In this document: piece after piece, positions 1 through 6,803 of the stretch
Layout: each line of letters begins with the position of its first letter
How positions within the stretch are numbered: the stretch's first letter is position 1
From: Thermohalobaculum sp035527255
GTDB taxonomy: Bacteria > Pseudomonadota > Alphaproteobacteria > Rhodobacterales > Rhodobacteraceae
Direction: 5' to 3'
Length of the DNA: 8,380 nucleotides
Assembly: GCA_035527255.1 (NCBI GenBank)
Contig: DATLAW010000154.1
Location: forward strand, 1-8,380
Made by a program: the position numbers and the translations under genes
The notes under the pieces: model-generated
What the model was told of the DNA's origin: nothing
What the model saw: only the letters and a program-made list of their open reading frames with translations
The model's database searches: none

Positions 1-558
1 AGGGACGCAAACCGCCGTACTGCCGACGCTCGGGGTCGAAGGTCAATTTAGCGCCGCATTGCTGACCCGGATTTCGCCAGCCGCGAGCGCGTACAGTTGA
101 CCCAAAGGAGACCTCCGCAGTCGATTGCGCGGACGGCAGCAATGCGGACGAAGCCGCCATTTGAGCAAAATTCCAGATGTCCGGTTTGATCCCGATTGCT
201 GCCTTTGAGGCTATGTCAAGAAACCTGCACAGAAGGCGACATAGCCCTTGTTTTAGGCTTACTCCGCATGCTTCAGACAGCCCGATGTCTGCCTTCGGCC
301 GGAAAAGCGACGCTCAGATATGAGGCGATCTTGGCGCGACATTGAGGGGTCGAATGAAGCGCAGCCCGTTCGGCCTGCTCACCGTTCAGCCCCAAAGCAG
401 ACGCTCTCAAGGTTGCCTGAATTGTCGCAATTGCACTCGAAACCGAGAATTGATGCGATTGCCGGAGCTACATTGGTGTTTTGTATTCGGCTATTACAAG
501 TATCGGAACTGCTCGCAGTTGTCTTGCTGACAAGTGAGCAGACAGCGAATCTGCGGCG
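1..558. other. Left-edge region with no recognisable gene
   Basis: I see no convincing gene in this stretch. On the plus strand one frame is open from base 2 to a TGA at 98-100 (32 codons, mostly G or C in third position). It could be the tail of a gene starting left of the window, but I recognise nothing in its translation. An AAAGGAG at 104-110 has no suitable ATG just downstream. A 62-codon plus-strand frame at 342-530 is Cys- and Arg-rich, has no clear Shine-Dalgarno site and looks non-coding. Base composition is less uniformly GC-rich than in the genes to the right, which fits spacer or decayed sequence. A perfect 9-bp inverted repeat (209-246) and a 6-bp one (274-291) are the only structures seen. 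Confidence 0.5.
209..246 (+). terminator. Possible terminator: 9-bp perfect stem followed by a T-rich stretch
   Basis: GGCTATGTC at 209-217 is the exact reverse complement of GACATAGCC at 238-246, giving a 9-bp stem with a 20-nt loop. CTTGTTTTA follows at once (248-256), so on the plus strand this could be a weak intrinsic terminator for a gene entering from the left. The long loop and interrupted T run make that uncertain. A protein-binding dyad is the alternative. Confidence 0.3.
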
Positions 559-1026
559 CTACTCCGGTCGCAACCGCAGGGTCATTTCCAGTTGCACAGC
601 GGCGCCGAACGGCAGTTGTGGCGCGCCCGTGGCGGTGCGCGAATGGCGCCCTGCCTCGCCGAAAATGGCGATCAACAGGTCCGAAGCGCCGTCGATGACC
701 TTGGGCTGTTCGGTGAAATCCGGTGCCGAGCGGACAAACCCCAGCAGTTTCTCGACCGACACGATCTGATCCAGATCGCCGGTCGTGTCGTCGACCGTTC
801 GCAGCATCTGCAGCACTGCCTCGCGGGCGCACTGCTGCCCCTGCGCCAGCGTCACATCGCTGCCGACCGCACCGCGCACCAGGCCGATTTGACCCGAAAC
901 ATACAGCAGGTCGCCGGATCGCTTGCAGCCGAGATAATTGGCAACCGGCTGTTTGGACGGCGGCAGCTCGAGGCCAAGCGCGGTGAGCCGACGCTCGACA
1001 TTACTGATTTCGGGTTTTTTCGGCAT
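559..1026 (-). CDS. RidA/YjgF/UK114-family protein
   Basis: This 155-residue protein belongs to the RidA (YjgF/YER057c/UK114) family, whose best-known members are small cytosolic trimers that hydrolyse reactive enamines and imines such as 2-aminoacrylate. Visible signatures are LLYVSGQIG (residues 40-48), the central helix with CAREAVLQML (66-75), and the C-terminal block HSRTATGAPQLPFGAAVQLE (128-147). Arg130 sits eight residues before the LP of this block, as the substrate-carboxylate-binding Arg105 of E. coli RidA does, so deaminase activity is possible. At 155 residues it is longer than classical RidA (about 128) and resembles a longer RidA-like subgroup. An AGGAGG 5 nt before the ATG supports the start. 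It lies 64 bp downstream of the membrane-protein gene on the same strand, probably in one transcript under the element at 1678-1719. The family is clear; the substrate is not. Confidence 0.9.
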   Translation of the reverse strand: MPKKPEISNVERRLTALGLELPPSKQPVANYLGCKRSGDLLYVSGQIGLVRGAVGSDVTLAQGQQCAREAVLQMLRTVDDTTGDLDQIVSVEKLLGFVRSAPDFTEQPKVIDGASDLLIAIFGEAGRHSRTATGAPQLPFGAAVQLEMTLRLRPE

Positions 1027-1090
1027 GTTGACCTCCTGTTATGGGTTTAGGGCGCGCCGATCAGGCGGCGCACCCCGCAACTTGTTGAAC

Positions 1091-1591
1091 TCAGGCGGAC
1101 CGCTCGCGCCAGCGCACCACAGCGGCGGTCACCAGGCCGAAAATCATGTGCCCGATCAGGGACGCCCAGGTCAGGGTAATGAAGCCCAGAAACGGCGGCA
1201 ATCCTGCCAGCAGGTGCGCCATGACATACAGCGCGAACACCCACAGGCCGACACCGAAGCCAATGCCGACGATCCACCACGGCAGGAACGGCGTGACCAA
1301 CCGCGCCACCGGGCGGGCGAAGAACAGATAGCCCAGCGGGTAGAAAACCACCCCGACAACGCCGTGGATCAGTTCGGCCAGGAACAGGTTGTTGAAGCCG
1401 AACACCGATTGGACCAACGCCGCCGGCTGAAGCGGGCCGCCGACCCAAAGCGGGGTGATGACGCGGGCCCAAAACTCCCATGCCGCGTCCGCCGCAGCGC
1501 CCGCGAGGATTGCGGTGACGAAGACCGACATGGTCAAGGCCGGCACCAGAGACGATATCAGGCCGCTGCGTTCAATTTGCTGTTTCGACAT
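1091..1591 (-). CDS. Predicted four-helix inner-membrane protein
   Basis: I do not assign this 166-residue protein to a named family. It has about four hydrophobic segments, at roughly residues 11-37, 69-92, 101-129 and 133-159. The N-terminus is short and polar (MSKQQIERSG) and the C-terminus is basic (RWRER). Intramembrane polar residues include Glu73 and His76 (AELIHG), His126 and His148 (IGHMIFG). Such spaced His/Glu residues can bind metal or carry protons, but this is only suggestive. The start has a GGAGGT about 7 nt upstream of the ATG. It is the first gene of a leftward unit with ridA and is divergent from the lysR gene across about 206 bp holding a LysR-type element. Co-transcription with ridA and control by the neighbouring regulator are inferred. 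A transporter, a metabolite channel or a membrane redox accessory are all possible. Confidence 0.8.
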   Translation of the reverse strand: MSKQQIERSGLISSLVPALTMSVFVTAILAGAAADAAWEFWARVITPLWVGGPLQPAALVQSVFGFNNLFLAELIHGVVGVVFYPLGYLFFARPVARLVTPFLPWWIVGIGFGVGLWVFALYVMAHLLAGLPPFLGFITLTWASLIGHMIFGLVTAAVVRWRERSA

Positions 1592-1677
1592 TGCGTATAC
1601 CTCCAGGTTACGGCGCGATTACCGGGGCGGGTCGCGCTTTGTGTTGGCAAGAAAGCTACCGCAATCCGGCCGCCGCG

Positions 1678-1719
1678 CGCCAATATCGACTGCCGATGAA
1701 ATCGATAGCCTGTCGCTAT
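1678..1719 (-). promoter_or_regulatory. LysR-type composite operator/promoter, copy 1 (lysR / membrane protein-ridA)
   Basis: Read on the minus strand, ATAGC-N5-GCTAT (1719 to 1705) is followed after exactly 16 nt by CGATATTGGCG (1688 to 1678). The palindrome is extended by one base pair on each side (GATAGC/GCTATC, 1704-1720) and satisfies the LysR T-N11-A rule. Within the 16-nt spacer an ATC pairs with the GAT of the second motif, forming an ATC-N7-GAT dyad centred 21 bp from the palindrome centre. TTGGCG (1683 to 1678) could be the -35, and TAGCTT (1658 to 1653), 19 nt further on, a poor -10, for the leftward membrane protein-ridA unit. For the rightward lysR gene a TATGCT at 1736-1741 could be a -10, placing the palindrome over its -35, which would fit autorepression. 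Confidence 0.8.
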
Positions 1720-1797
1720 CCAGGGCGGGGCGGATTATGCTAAACGGGGTCTCTCAGGTCTCGCTCACTGCATCGAATTTGTCGAAAGCGATTGCCG

Positions 1798-2688
1798 ATG
1801 GAAATGCATCAGATCCGGTATTTTCTGGCGGTCTCGCGGCTGCTCAATTTCACCCGGGCGGCCGAGGAGTGCAACGTTGCGCAGCCGTCCCTGACGCGCG
1901 CAATCAAGAAGCTCGAGGACGAACTGGGCGGCGAATTGTTCCGGCGCGAGCGGCGGAATACCCATGTCACCGAACTTGGACGGTTAATGCTGCCGCTGCT
2001 GAGCCAAGCCTATGATGGTGCGCTGTCGGCCAAGTCGCTGGCAGGCTCGTACGGGGTCGGCGACCACGCGCCGCTGTCGCTGGCGATATCAAAGACTGTC
2101 AACATCGAGCACCTGATCGGTCCGATCGCGGAGTTATCGCGGGCTTTGCCGGGGCTGTCGCTGAACTTCTTCCGTGGCACCGGCGTCGAGATACTCGAGA
2201 AACTGAAATCCGGCGATATCGAACTGGCGGTCGCGGGACGGTTCGAGACCGAGTGGGACCGGCTGAATGCCTGGCCCCTGTTCACCGAGGGCTTTGCGCT
2301 GATGGTCAACAAGCGCCACCCGCTGGCACAGCAAGATCGGCTGGAGATCGGAACGCTGGCGGGGGAGGTTCTGCTGGCTTGGCCATATTCCGAGGAATAT
2401 TTACGGCTTGGGACGCAGCTTCGTGAAAACGGGATCGATGTGCCAACCAGCCATCAGATGGCGGCGGAGGACGATGTTTTTGCGATGCTCGAGGCCGGAA
2501 TAGGTGTCGCCATCCTGCCCCGCAACGCCCGGCGCCCGGACAGCATCTGCGCAATCGAGGTGGATGGTTTGGATATCGAGCGTACAGTCTATCTGTACGA
2601 GGTCGCTGGGCGGCGGCATCTGCCTGCGGTTGCCGGGCTGGTCAGGATCATCCGCGCCGGGGGTGTGGGGCAGGCGCTGGCGACCTGA
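1798..2688 (+). CDS. LysR-family transcriptional regulator
   Basis: This protein of about 296 residues is a LysR-type DNA-binding regulator of usual family length. The N-terminal winged helix-turn-helix is plain: HQIRYFLAV at residues 4-12, then FTRAAEECNVAQPSLTRAIK (18-37) and LEDELGGELFRR (39-50). The rest is a periplasmic-binding-protein-like effector domain starting around residue 90. I chose ATG 1798; a TTG at 1792 and an ATG at 1804 are in frame. GAAAG about 10 nt upstream is a weak ribosome site. The gene is divergent from the membrane protein-ridA pair, the classic LysR arrangement, and the palindrome at 1704-1720 lies between them. Two further copies of the same element precede the downstream operon and the gene at 8333, making this protein the likely regulator of all three. 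The effector is unknown; a 2-oxo acid or aldehyde-derived ligand would fit the neighbours. Confidence 0.93.
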   Translation: MEMHQIRYFLAVSRLLNFTRAAEECNVAQPSLTRAIKKLEDELGGELFRRERRNTHVTELGRLMLPLLSQAYDGALSAKSLAGSYGVGDHAPLSLAISKTVNIEHLIGPIAELSRALPGLSLNFFRGTGVEILEKLKSGDIELAVAGRFETEWDRLNAWPLFTEGFALMVNKRHPLAQQDRLEIGTLAGEVLLAWPYSEEYLRLGTQLRENGIDVPTSHQMAAEDDVFAMLEAGIGVAILPRNARRPDSICAIEVDGLDIERTVYLYEVAGRRHLPAVAGLVRIIRAGGVGQALAT

Positions 2689-2700
2689 GCCCGGGCGGGG

Positions 2701-3411
2701 TCAGGCGCGCTGGTTAGCGTTGCGCAAAGCCGACAGGATTTCCTCGGCCCCCATGCGCTGCCTGAAATCGGCGTCGACGAAACGGGCCAGAACCCGGCCG
2801 CCCTTGGCGATGACAAAGGTGGCGGGAACCGGGACGAACCAGCCATCATTGCCCTGGAATTGCGACAGGTCGCGCCCGACCGCCGCGTAGAGCGCACGCA
2901 CCGCAGGCCCGACCCAGATCAGCAGGCCCAGCGACAACGCGTAGCCATTGTCGATATCGGTCAGCACCGCGAAATCCAGGCCATGCTCTTCCTTGAGCGT
3001 TTTCGCATAGGGTTGATGATCCGGTGTGATCGACACGATCCGCGCGCCGAGGCGCTCGACTTCGGGCTGGATTTCAGCCAGGTGGCGCAGTTCTAGCTGG
3101 CAGTAACCACACCAGTGGCCACGGTTCAGGCTGAGGACCAGCGCGCCGTCCTCAACCAGCTCAGGAAGCGATACCAGCCGCCGCCGATCATCGGGCATGG
3201 CGAAGTCCGGCATCAGGTCGCCAGGGTTTGGCGCTTGCGCCCCGACCCCGGCAGCTACCAACCGGGAAATCAACTGATCATAGGCCTCGCTGATTCCCGG
3301 AGAAGTTTGCGCTATCCGGCGTGTATAGACATCGAGCCGCCGCCCAAGCGGCGCTCCCAAAAGACTGGCCTCGTCGAAGGCCGATCTCTGAACTTTAGGT
3401 TCCAAAGTCAT
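2701..3411 (-). CDS. Peroxiredoxin-like protein (AhpC/TSA, thioredoxin fold)
   Basis: This 236-residue protein has an N-terminal helical extension (about residues 1-58) and an AhpC/TSA-type thioredoxin-fold domain. The domain starts near GDLMPDFAMPD (64-74), and its active-site stretch is LSLNRGHWCGYCQLELRHL (93-111). Peroxiredoxin-like relatives usually read RGxWCPYC; here the CXXC (Cys101, Cys104) is CGYC with Gly in place of Pro, which could shift its redox potential. ITPDHQPYAKTL (148-159) matches the conserved strand-turn after the active site, and VPVPATFVIAKGG (194-206) is the usual cis-Pro region. Likely roles are hydroperoxide reduction or thiol-disulfide exchange in the cytoplasm; no signal peptide is seen. 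GGGAG lies 7 nt before the ATG. It converges on lysR with only 12 bp between stop codons and is divergent from the oxidoreductase operon. A TATAAA at 3449 to 3444 could be its -10, which puts the LysR palindrome of copy 2 near its -35. Confidence 0.88.
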   Translation of the reverse strand: MTLEPKVQRSAFDEASLLGAPLGRRLDVYTRRIAQTSPGISEAYDQLISRLVAAGVGAQAPNPGDLMPDFAMPDDRRRLVSLPELVEDGALVLSLNRGHWCGYCQLELRHLAEIQPEVERLGARIVSITPDHQPYAKTLKEEHGLDFAVLTDIDNGYALSLGLLIWVGPAVRALYAAVGRDLSQFQGNDGWFVPVPATFVIAKGGRVLARFVDADFRQRMGAEEILSALRNANQRA

Positions 3412-3461
3412 TGCCAGGCTCCCGTTGGCAGATTCGAGTCCAGTTTATAGCACCGCGTCCC

Positions 3462-3503
3462 ATAGCCGGGGGCTATGGTTTTGATCAGCGTACGATATTG
3501 GCG
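3462..3503 (+). promoter_or_regulatory. LysR-type composite operator/promoter, copy 2 (oxidoreductase operon)
   Basis: ATAGC-N5-GCTAT (3462-3476) is embedded in a longer perfect dyad, CCATAGCC-GGG-GGCTATGG (3460-3478). CGATATTGGCG follows after 16 nt at 3493-3503, the same spacing as copies 1 and 3. ATC (3484-3486) and GAT (3494-3496) form a second dyad centred at 3490, 21 bp from the first (3469). TTGGCG at 3498-3503 can serve as -35 and TATGGT at 3523-3528 as a poor -10 with a 19-nt spacer. That predicts a start near 3535 and places the palindrome near -65, the usual LysR recognition-site position. The poor promoter fits dependence on an activator. The dyad also lies upstream of the divergent peroxiredoxin gene. 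Confidence 0.82.
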
Positions 3504-3596
3504 CCGCGACACCGGGTCTTGGTATGGTTCGATCATGACCTAGTTTCAACTTGAACGCGGCGACCAATGGACCAAGCGACCCGAATGGAGGAAATC

Positions 3597-5105
3597 ATGG
3601 ACATTCTCTCGACCATCACAATGACCGGTATCAACTATCTCTCGACACTGTTCATTTTCGGGATCGGGGTAATCTTCCTGGTGCTTGCGGTGCTGTTCGT
3701 CATCGACATTTGCCAAACGCACGACGCCATCAGGCGCAACTATCCGGTGATCGGGCGATTCCGTACCTTGTTCTCGGCGCTGGGTGAGTTCTTCCGCCAG
3801 TATTTCTTCGCCCAGGACCGCGAGGAGATGCCGTTCAACCGGGCGCAGCGCGAATGGGTCTACAAGTCGTCCGAGGGCGTCGACAATACCGTGCCGTTCG
3901 GCTCGACCCAGAACCTGACGCCGGTCGGCACACCGATCTTCGTCAATTGCCCGTTCCCGACCCTGGACGAGGACGCGGTCGCCGCGACCCCGGTCCTGAT
4001 CGGCCCGCATGCGCGTACACCCTATGAGGCCAGTTCAGTCATCAACATCTCGGGCATGAGCTATGGGGCCCTGTCGCGCCCAGCAGTGTTGGCGTTGTCG
4101 AAGGGCGCTAAACTGGCCGGGTGCTGGTTGAACACTGGCGAGGGTGGGTTGTCGCCCTATCATCTGGAGGGCGGCTGCGACATCGTCTTCCAGATCGGCA
4201 CCGCCAAGTTCGGCGTGCGTGACGACATTGGCAACCTCAGCCATGAGCGGCTGGCGGAACTGGCCGCCCTGCCGCAAGTGCGGATGTTCGAGCTGAAGCT
4301 CAGCCAGGGCGCAAAGCCCGGCAAGGGCGGCATCCTGCCTGCCGTCAAGGTGACGGAGGAGATATCGAAGATCCGAGGCATCCCGATTGGCGAGGCGGCG
4401 ATCTCGCCGAACCGGCATACCGAAGTCAACTCGGTCCCGGAGCTATTGGACCTAATCAACCAGGTGCAGCAAATCACCGGCAAACCGGTTGGCTTCAAGA
4501 CCGTGGTTGGCGCCTATGGCTGGCTGGAGAAGATGTGCGAGGAAATCAACCGCCGCGGGCCTGAGTTCGCCCCGGATTTCATCACTGTCGACAGCGGCGA
4601 TGGCGGCACTGGTGCGGCCCCGATGCCGCTGATGGACAATGTCGGCCTGCCGCTGAAGGAATCGCTGCCCATGGTGGTCGATATTCTGGGGCGCAATGGT
4701 CTGCGCGAGCGGATCAAGGTCATCGCCTCGGGCAAGCTGGTCACCCCAGCCGAGATTGCTTGGGCCTATTGCGTCGGCGCCGATTTCGCCATCACCGCGC
4801 GTGGTTTCATGTTCGCGCTGGGCTGCATCCAGGCAATGAAGTGCAACAAGAATACCTGTCCGACCGGCGTCACCACCCATGACCGTCGGCTGCAAAAGGG
4901 CCTGGACCCGGAGGACAAAGCAGTCCGGGTCAAGAACTTCGTCGACAAGGTCCGCTACGGTGTCGGCGTGATCGCCCATTCCTGTGGCGTGTCGCATCCC
5001 CGGGCGCTGAAGCGCTTTCATGTTCGTATCGTCCAGTCGAACGGCAAGTCGGCGCCGCTGGACGAGCTGTATCCGCCGCAAGATGCGCGCGACGAGGCCG
5101 CGTGA
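3597..5105 (+). CDS. Membrane-anchored FMN-binding glutamate-synthase-family oxidoreductase
   Basis: This protein of about 502 residues matches the FMN/iron-sulfur central domain of glutamate synthase (GltS/GltB type) as a stand-alone protein. A hydrophobic segment at about residues 11-38 should anchor it in the membrane with the catalytic domain cytosolic. Conserved blocks include ISGMSYGALS and NTGEGGLSPYH (phosphate and flavin side), LKLSQGAKPGKGG, and the FMN-phosphate stretch VDSGDGGTGAAP. Cys410, Cys416 and Cys421 follow the C-x5-C-x4-C pattern of the GltS [3Fe-4S] cluster, ending in NTCPTGV. The glutamine amidotransferase domain and the C-terminal beta-helix of true GltB are absent, so it cannot take ammonia from glutamine alone. 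Its substrate may not be 2-oxoglutarate. I chose ATG 3597 because GGAGG lies 5 nt before it; ATG 3567 would add ten residues. It is the first gene of a three-gene operon, 26 bp before the next start. Confidence 0.9.
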   Translation: MDILSTITMTGINYLSTLFIFGIGVIFLVLAVLFVIDICQTHDAIRRNYPVIGRFRTLFSALGEFFRQYFFAQDREEMPFNRAQREWVYKSSEGVDNTVPFGSTQNLTPVGTPIFVNCPFPTLDEDAVAATPVLIGPHARTPYEASSVINISGMSYGALSRPAVLALSKGAKLAGCWLNTGEGGLSPYHLEGGCDIVFQIGTAKFGVRDDIGNLSHERLAELAALPQVRMFELKLSQGAKPGKGGILPAVKVTEEISKIRGIPIGEAAISPNRHTEVNSVPELLDLINQVQQITGKPVGFKTVVGAYGWLEKMCEEINRRGPEFAPDFITVDSGDGGTGAAPMPLMDNVGLPLKESLPMVVDILGRNGLRERIKVIASGKLVTPAEIAWAYCVGADFAITARGFMFALGCIQAMKCNKNTCPTGVTTHDRRLQKGLDPEDKAVRVKNFVDKVRYGVGVIAHSCGVSHPRALKRFHVRIVQSNGKSAPLDELYPPQDARDEAA

Positions 5106-5131
5106 TGCGGACCCAAGCAAAGGAGAACCCA

Positions 5132-6793
5132 ATGACCATCCCCAAAATGATCAAAGCGTCCGACCTGCTGGTGAGAGCGCTCGAGAATGAAGGTGTCGAG
5201 TACATCTTCGGCGTTCCCGGCGAGGAGAACCTGGATTTCGTCGAATCGCTACGCACCTCCAGCATCCGGCTAATCCTGACCCGCCACGAGCAGGGGGCGT
5301 CGTTCATGGCCGCCACGTACGGCCGCTTGACCGGCAAGGTCGGGGTTTGTCTCGCGACCCTGGGGCCTGGGGCGACCAACTTCGTGACCGCGGCGGCCTA
5401 TGCGTATCTGGGCGCCTTCCCGATGCTGATGATCACCGGCCAGAAGCCGATCAAGAAATCGAAGCAGGGCCGGTTCCAGATCATCGATGTGGTCTCGACG
5501 ATGACGCCGATCACCAAATTCGCCCGCCAGATCGTCAACGGCCACTCCATCCCGGCACTGGTGCGCGAAGCGTTCCGTCTGGCGCTGGAGGAGCGCCCCG
5601 GCCCCGCCCTGCTGGAACTGCCCGAGGACATCGCCGAGGAGATGGTCCCCGATGCCGCGATCATCCCGGCCCGAGCACCGAAGCGACCGATCTGTGCCGA
5701 TGAGCCGATCGATGAGGCCATCCGACTGATCCGCGCCGCGAAGTATCCGCTGGTGCTGGTCGGCGCCGGGGCGAACCGCAAACGGGTCAGCCGCGAACTG
5801 TCAGCCTTCGTGCGCAAAACCCGGATCCCGTTCTTCAACACCCAAATGGGCAAGGGCGTGATCGAGGGCTGCGCCGACAAGTATCTGGGTACCGCTGCCC
5901 TGTCCGAGGGCGACTATCTGCACTGCGCCATCGAGCGCGCCGATCTGGTGATCAATGTCGGCCATGACGTGGTCGAGAAACCTCCCTTCCTGATGGAACC
6001 GGGCGGCAAGACCGTAATCCATCTGAATTTCAACTCGGCCGAGGTCGACGAGGTCTATTTTCCGCAACTCGAGTTGATTGGCGATATCGGCGCGACGGTC
6101 GCCCGTTTGACCGAGAAACTGGAGCCTGTGCCGACCCATGATTTCGCCTATTTCGAGCGGGTTCGCACCGAGGTGCACAGCCATATGGAGGCAGGCTCAA
6201 ACGATCAGCGCTTCCCGCTGGTCCCGCAACGTATCGTCGCCGATGTGCGCCGGGCGATGCCCGAGGACGGGATCATCGCGCTTGATAATGGCATGTACAA
6301 GATCTGGTTCGCCCGCAACTACCGAACCCATGTCGCCAACACCGTGCTGCTGGACAACGCCCTGGCGACAATGGGCGCCGGGCTGCCCTCGGCGATGGCG
6401 GCGGCGATGCTGTACCCTGAGCGTCGGGTCATGGCGGTGTGCGGCGATGGCGGCTTCATGATGAACAGCCAGGAGATGGAAACGGCGGTGCGCCTGCGGC
6501 TGAACCTGGTGGTTCTGGTGATCGACGACAATTCCTACGGCATGATCCGTTGGAAACAGGCGATCGCCGGATTCGACGACTGGGGGTTGACCTTCAACAA
6601 CCCGGACTTCGTGAAATATGCCGACGCTTACGGCGCGACCGGCCACCGGATCGAGGCGACCAAGGACTTCGCCCCGACCCTGAACCGATGCTTCGAGCAG
6701 GGCGGCGTTCATCTGGTGGCGGTGCCGGTTGACTACTCCGAGAACAAGCGGGTTCTGATCGATGAGCTGGCTGAAAAAGTCTGCCTGATCTAG
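5132..6793 (+). CDS. Acetolactate synthase-family ThDP-dependent enzyme (large subunit type)
   Basis: This 553-residue protein has the three-domain layout of the thiamine-diphosphate enzymes related to acetolactate synthase. The N-terminal PYR domain carries FGVPGEENLDF (26-36) and the catalytic glutamate in RHEQGASFMA (Glu53). A central domain spans about 190-340, and the C-terminal PP domain has the ThDP/Mg motif from GDGGFMMNSQEME (438-450) to DDNSYGM (465-471). The family condenses or decarboxylates 2-oxo acids such as pyruvate. The PITKFARQI stretch resembles AlsS/IlvB proteins, so acetolactate synthase is the default name. Related enzymes (glyoxylate carboligase, sulfoacetaldehyde acetyltransferase, other 2-oxo acid decarboxylases) are not excluded. 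No regulatory small subunit (ilvN/ilvH) is nearby, which argues against a plain branched-chain amino acid enzyme. AAAGGAG 6 nt upstream supports ATG 5132; a start at 5105 would overlap the previous stop codon. It is followed 10 bp later by the aldehyde dehydrogenase. Confidence 0.9.
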   Translation: MTIPKMIKASDLLVRALENEGVEYIFGVPGEENLDFVESLRTSSIRLILTRHEQGASFMAATYGRLTGKVGVCLATLGPGATNFVTAAAYAYLGAFPMLMITGQKPIKKSKQGRFQIIDVVSTMTPITKFARQIVNGHSIPALVREAFRLALEERPGPALLELPEDIAEEMVPDAAIIPARAPKRPICADEPIDEAIRLIRAAKYPLVLVGAGANRKRVSRELSAFVRKTRIPFFNTQMGKGVIEGCADKYLGTAALSEGDYLHCAIERADLVINVGHDVVEKPPFLMEPGGKTVIHLNFNSAEVDEVYFPQLELIGDIGATVARLTEKLEPVPTHDFAYFERVRTEVHSHMEAGSNDQRFPLVPQRIVADVRRAMPEDGIIALDNGMYKIWFARNYRTHVANTVLLDNALATMGAGLPSAMAAAMLYPERRVMAVCGDGGFMMNSQEMETAVRLRLNLVVLVIDDNSYGMIRWKQAIAGFDDWGLTFNNPDFVKYADAYGATGHRIEATKDFAPTLNRCFEQGGVHLVAVPVDYSENKRVLIDELAEKVCLI

Positions 6794-6803
6794 GGGATTG
6801 ACG

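Noticed and set aside
274..291. CAGACA/TGTCTG inverted repeat with a 6-nt loop
   Set aside because: A 6-bp stem without a T run or matching promoter is within chance expectation, and no gene is tied to it.
521..543. Bulged hairpin just beyond the ridA stop codon, considered as its terminator
   Set aside because: The stem needs a bulged T and is not followed by a T run on the minus strand, so termination here is unsupported.
320..769. 149-codon open frame on the plus strand
   Set aside because: Its second half is antisense to ridA. The first half has no ribosome site and no recognisable similarity, so it is not called as a gene.
938..1699. 253-codon open frame on the plus strand
   Set aside because: It runs antisense through ridA and the membrane-protein gene, has a low-complexity Arg/Gln/Asp-rich translation, and crosses the regulatory region. 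The minus-strand genes have clear family or membrane features and good ribosome sites.
5102..5131. Upstream starts (GTG 5102, ATG 5105) for the ThDP enzyme, overlapping the previous stop
   Set aside because: ATG 5132 has AAAGGAG at ideal spacing and gives the normal N-terminus of the family. The extra residues are encoded by the ribosome-site region itself.
4452..5132. 226-codon open frame on the minus strand
   Set aside because: It is antisense to the conserved FMN and iron-sulfur motifs of the oxidoreductase, and its translation resembles no protein.
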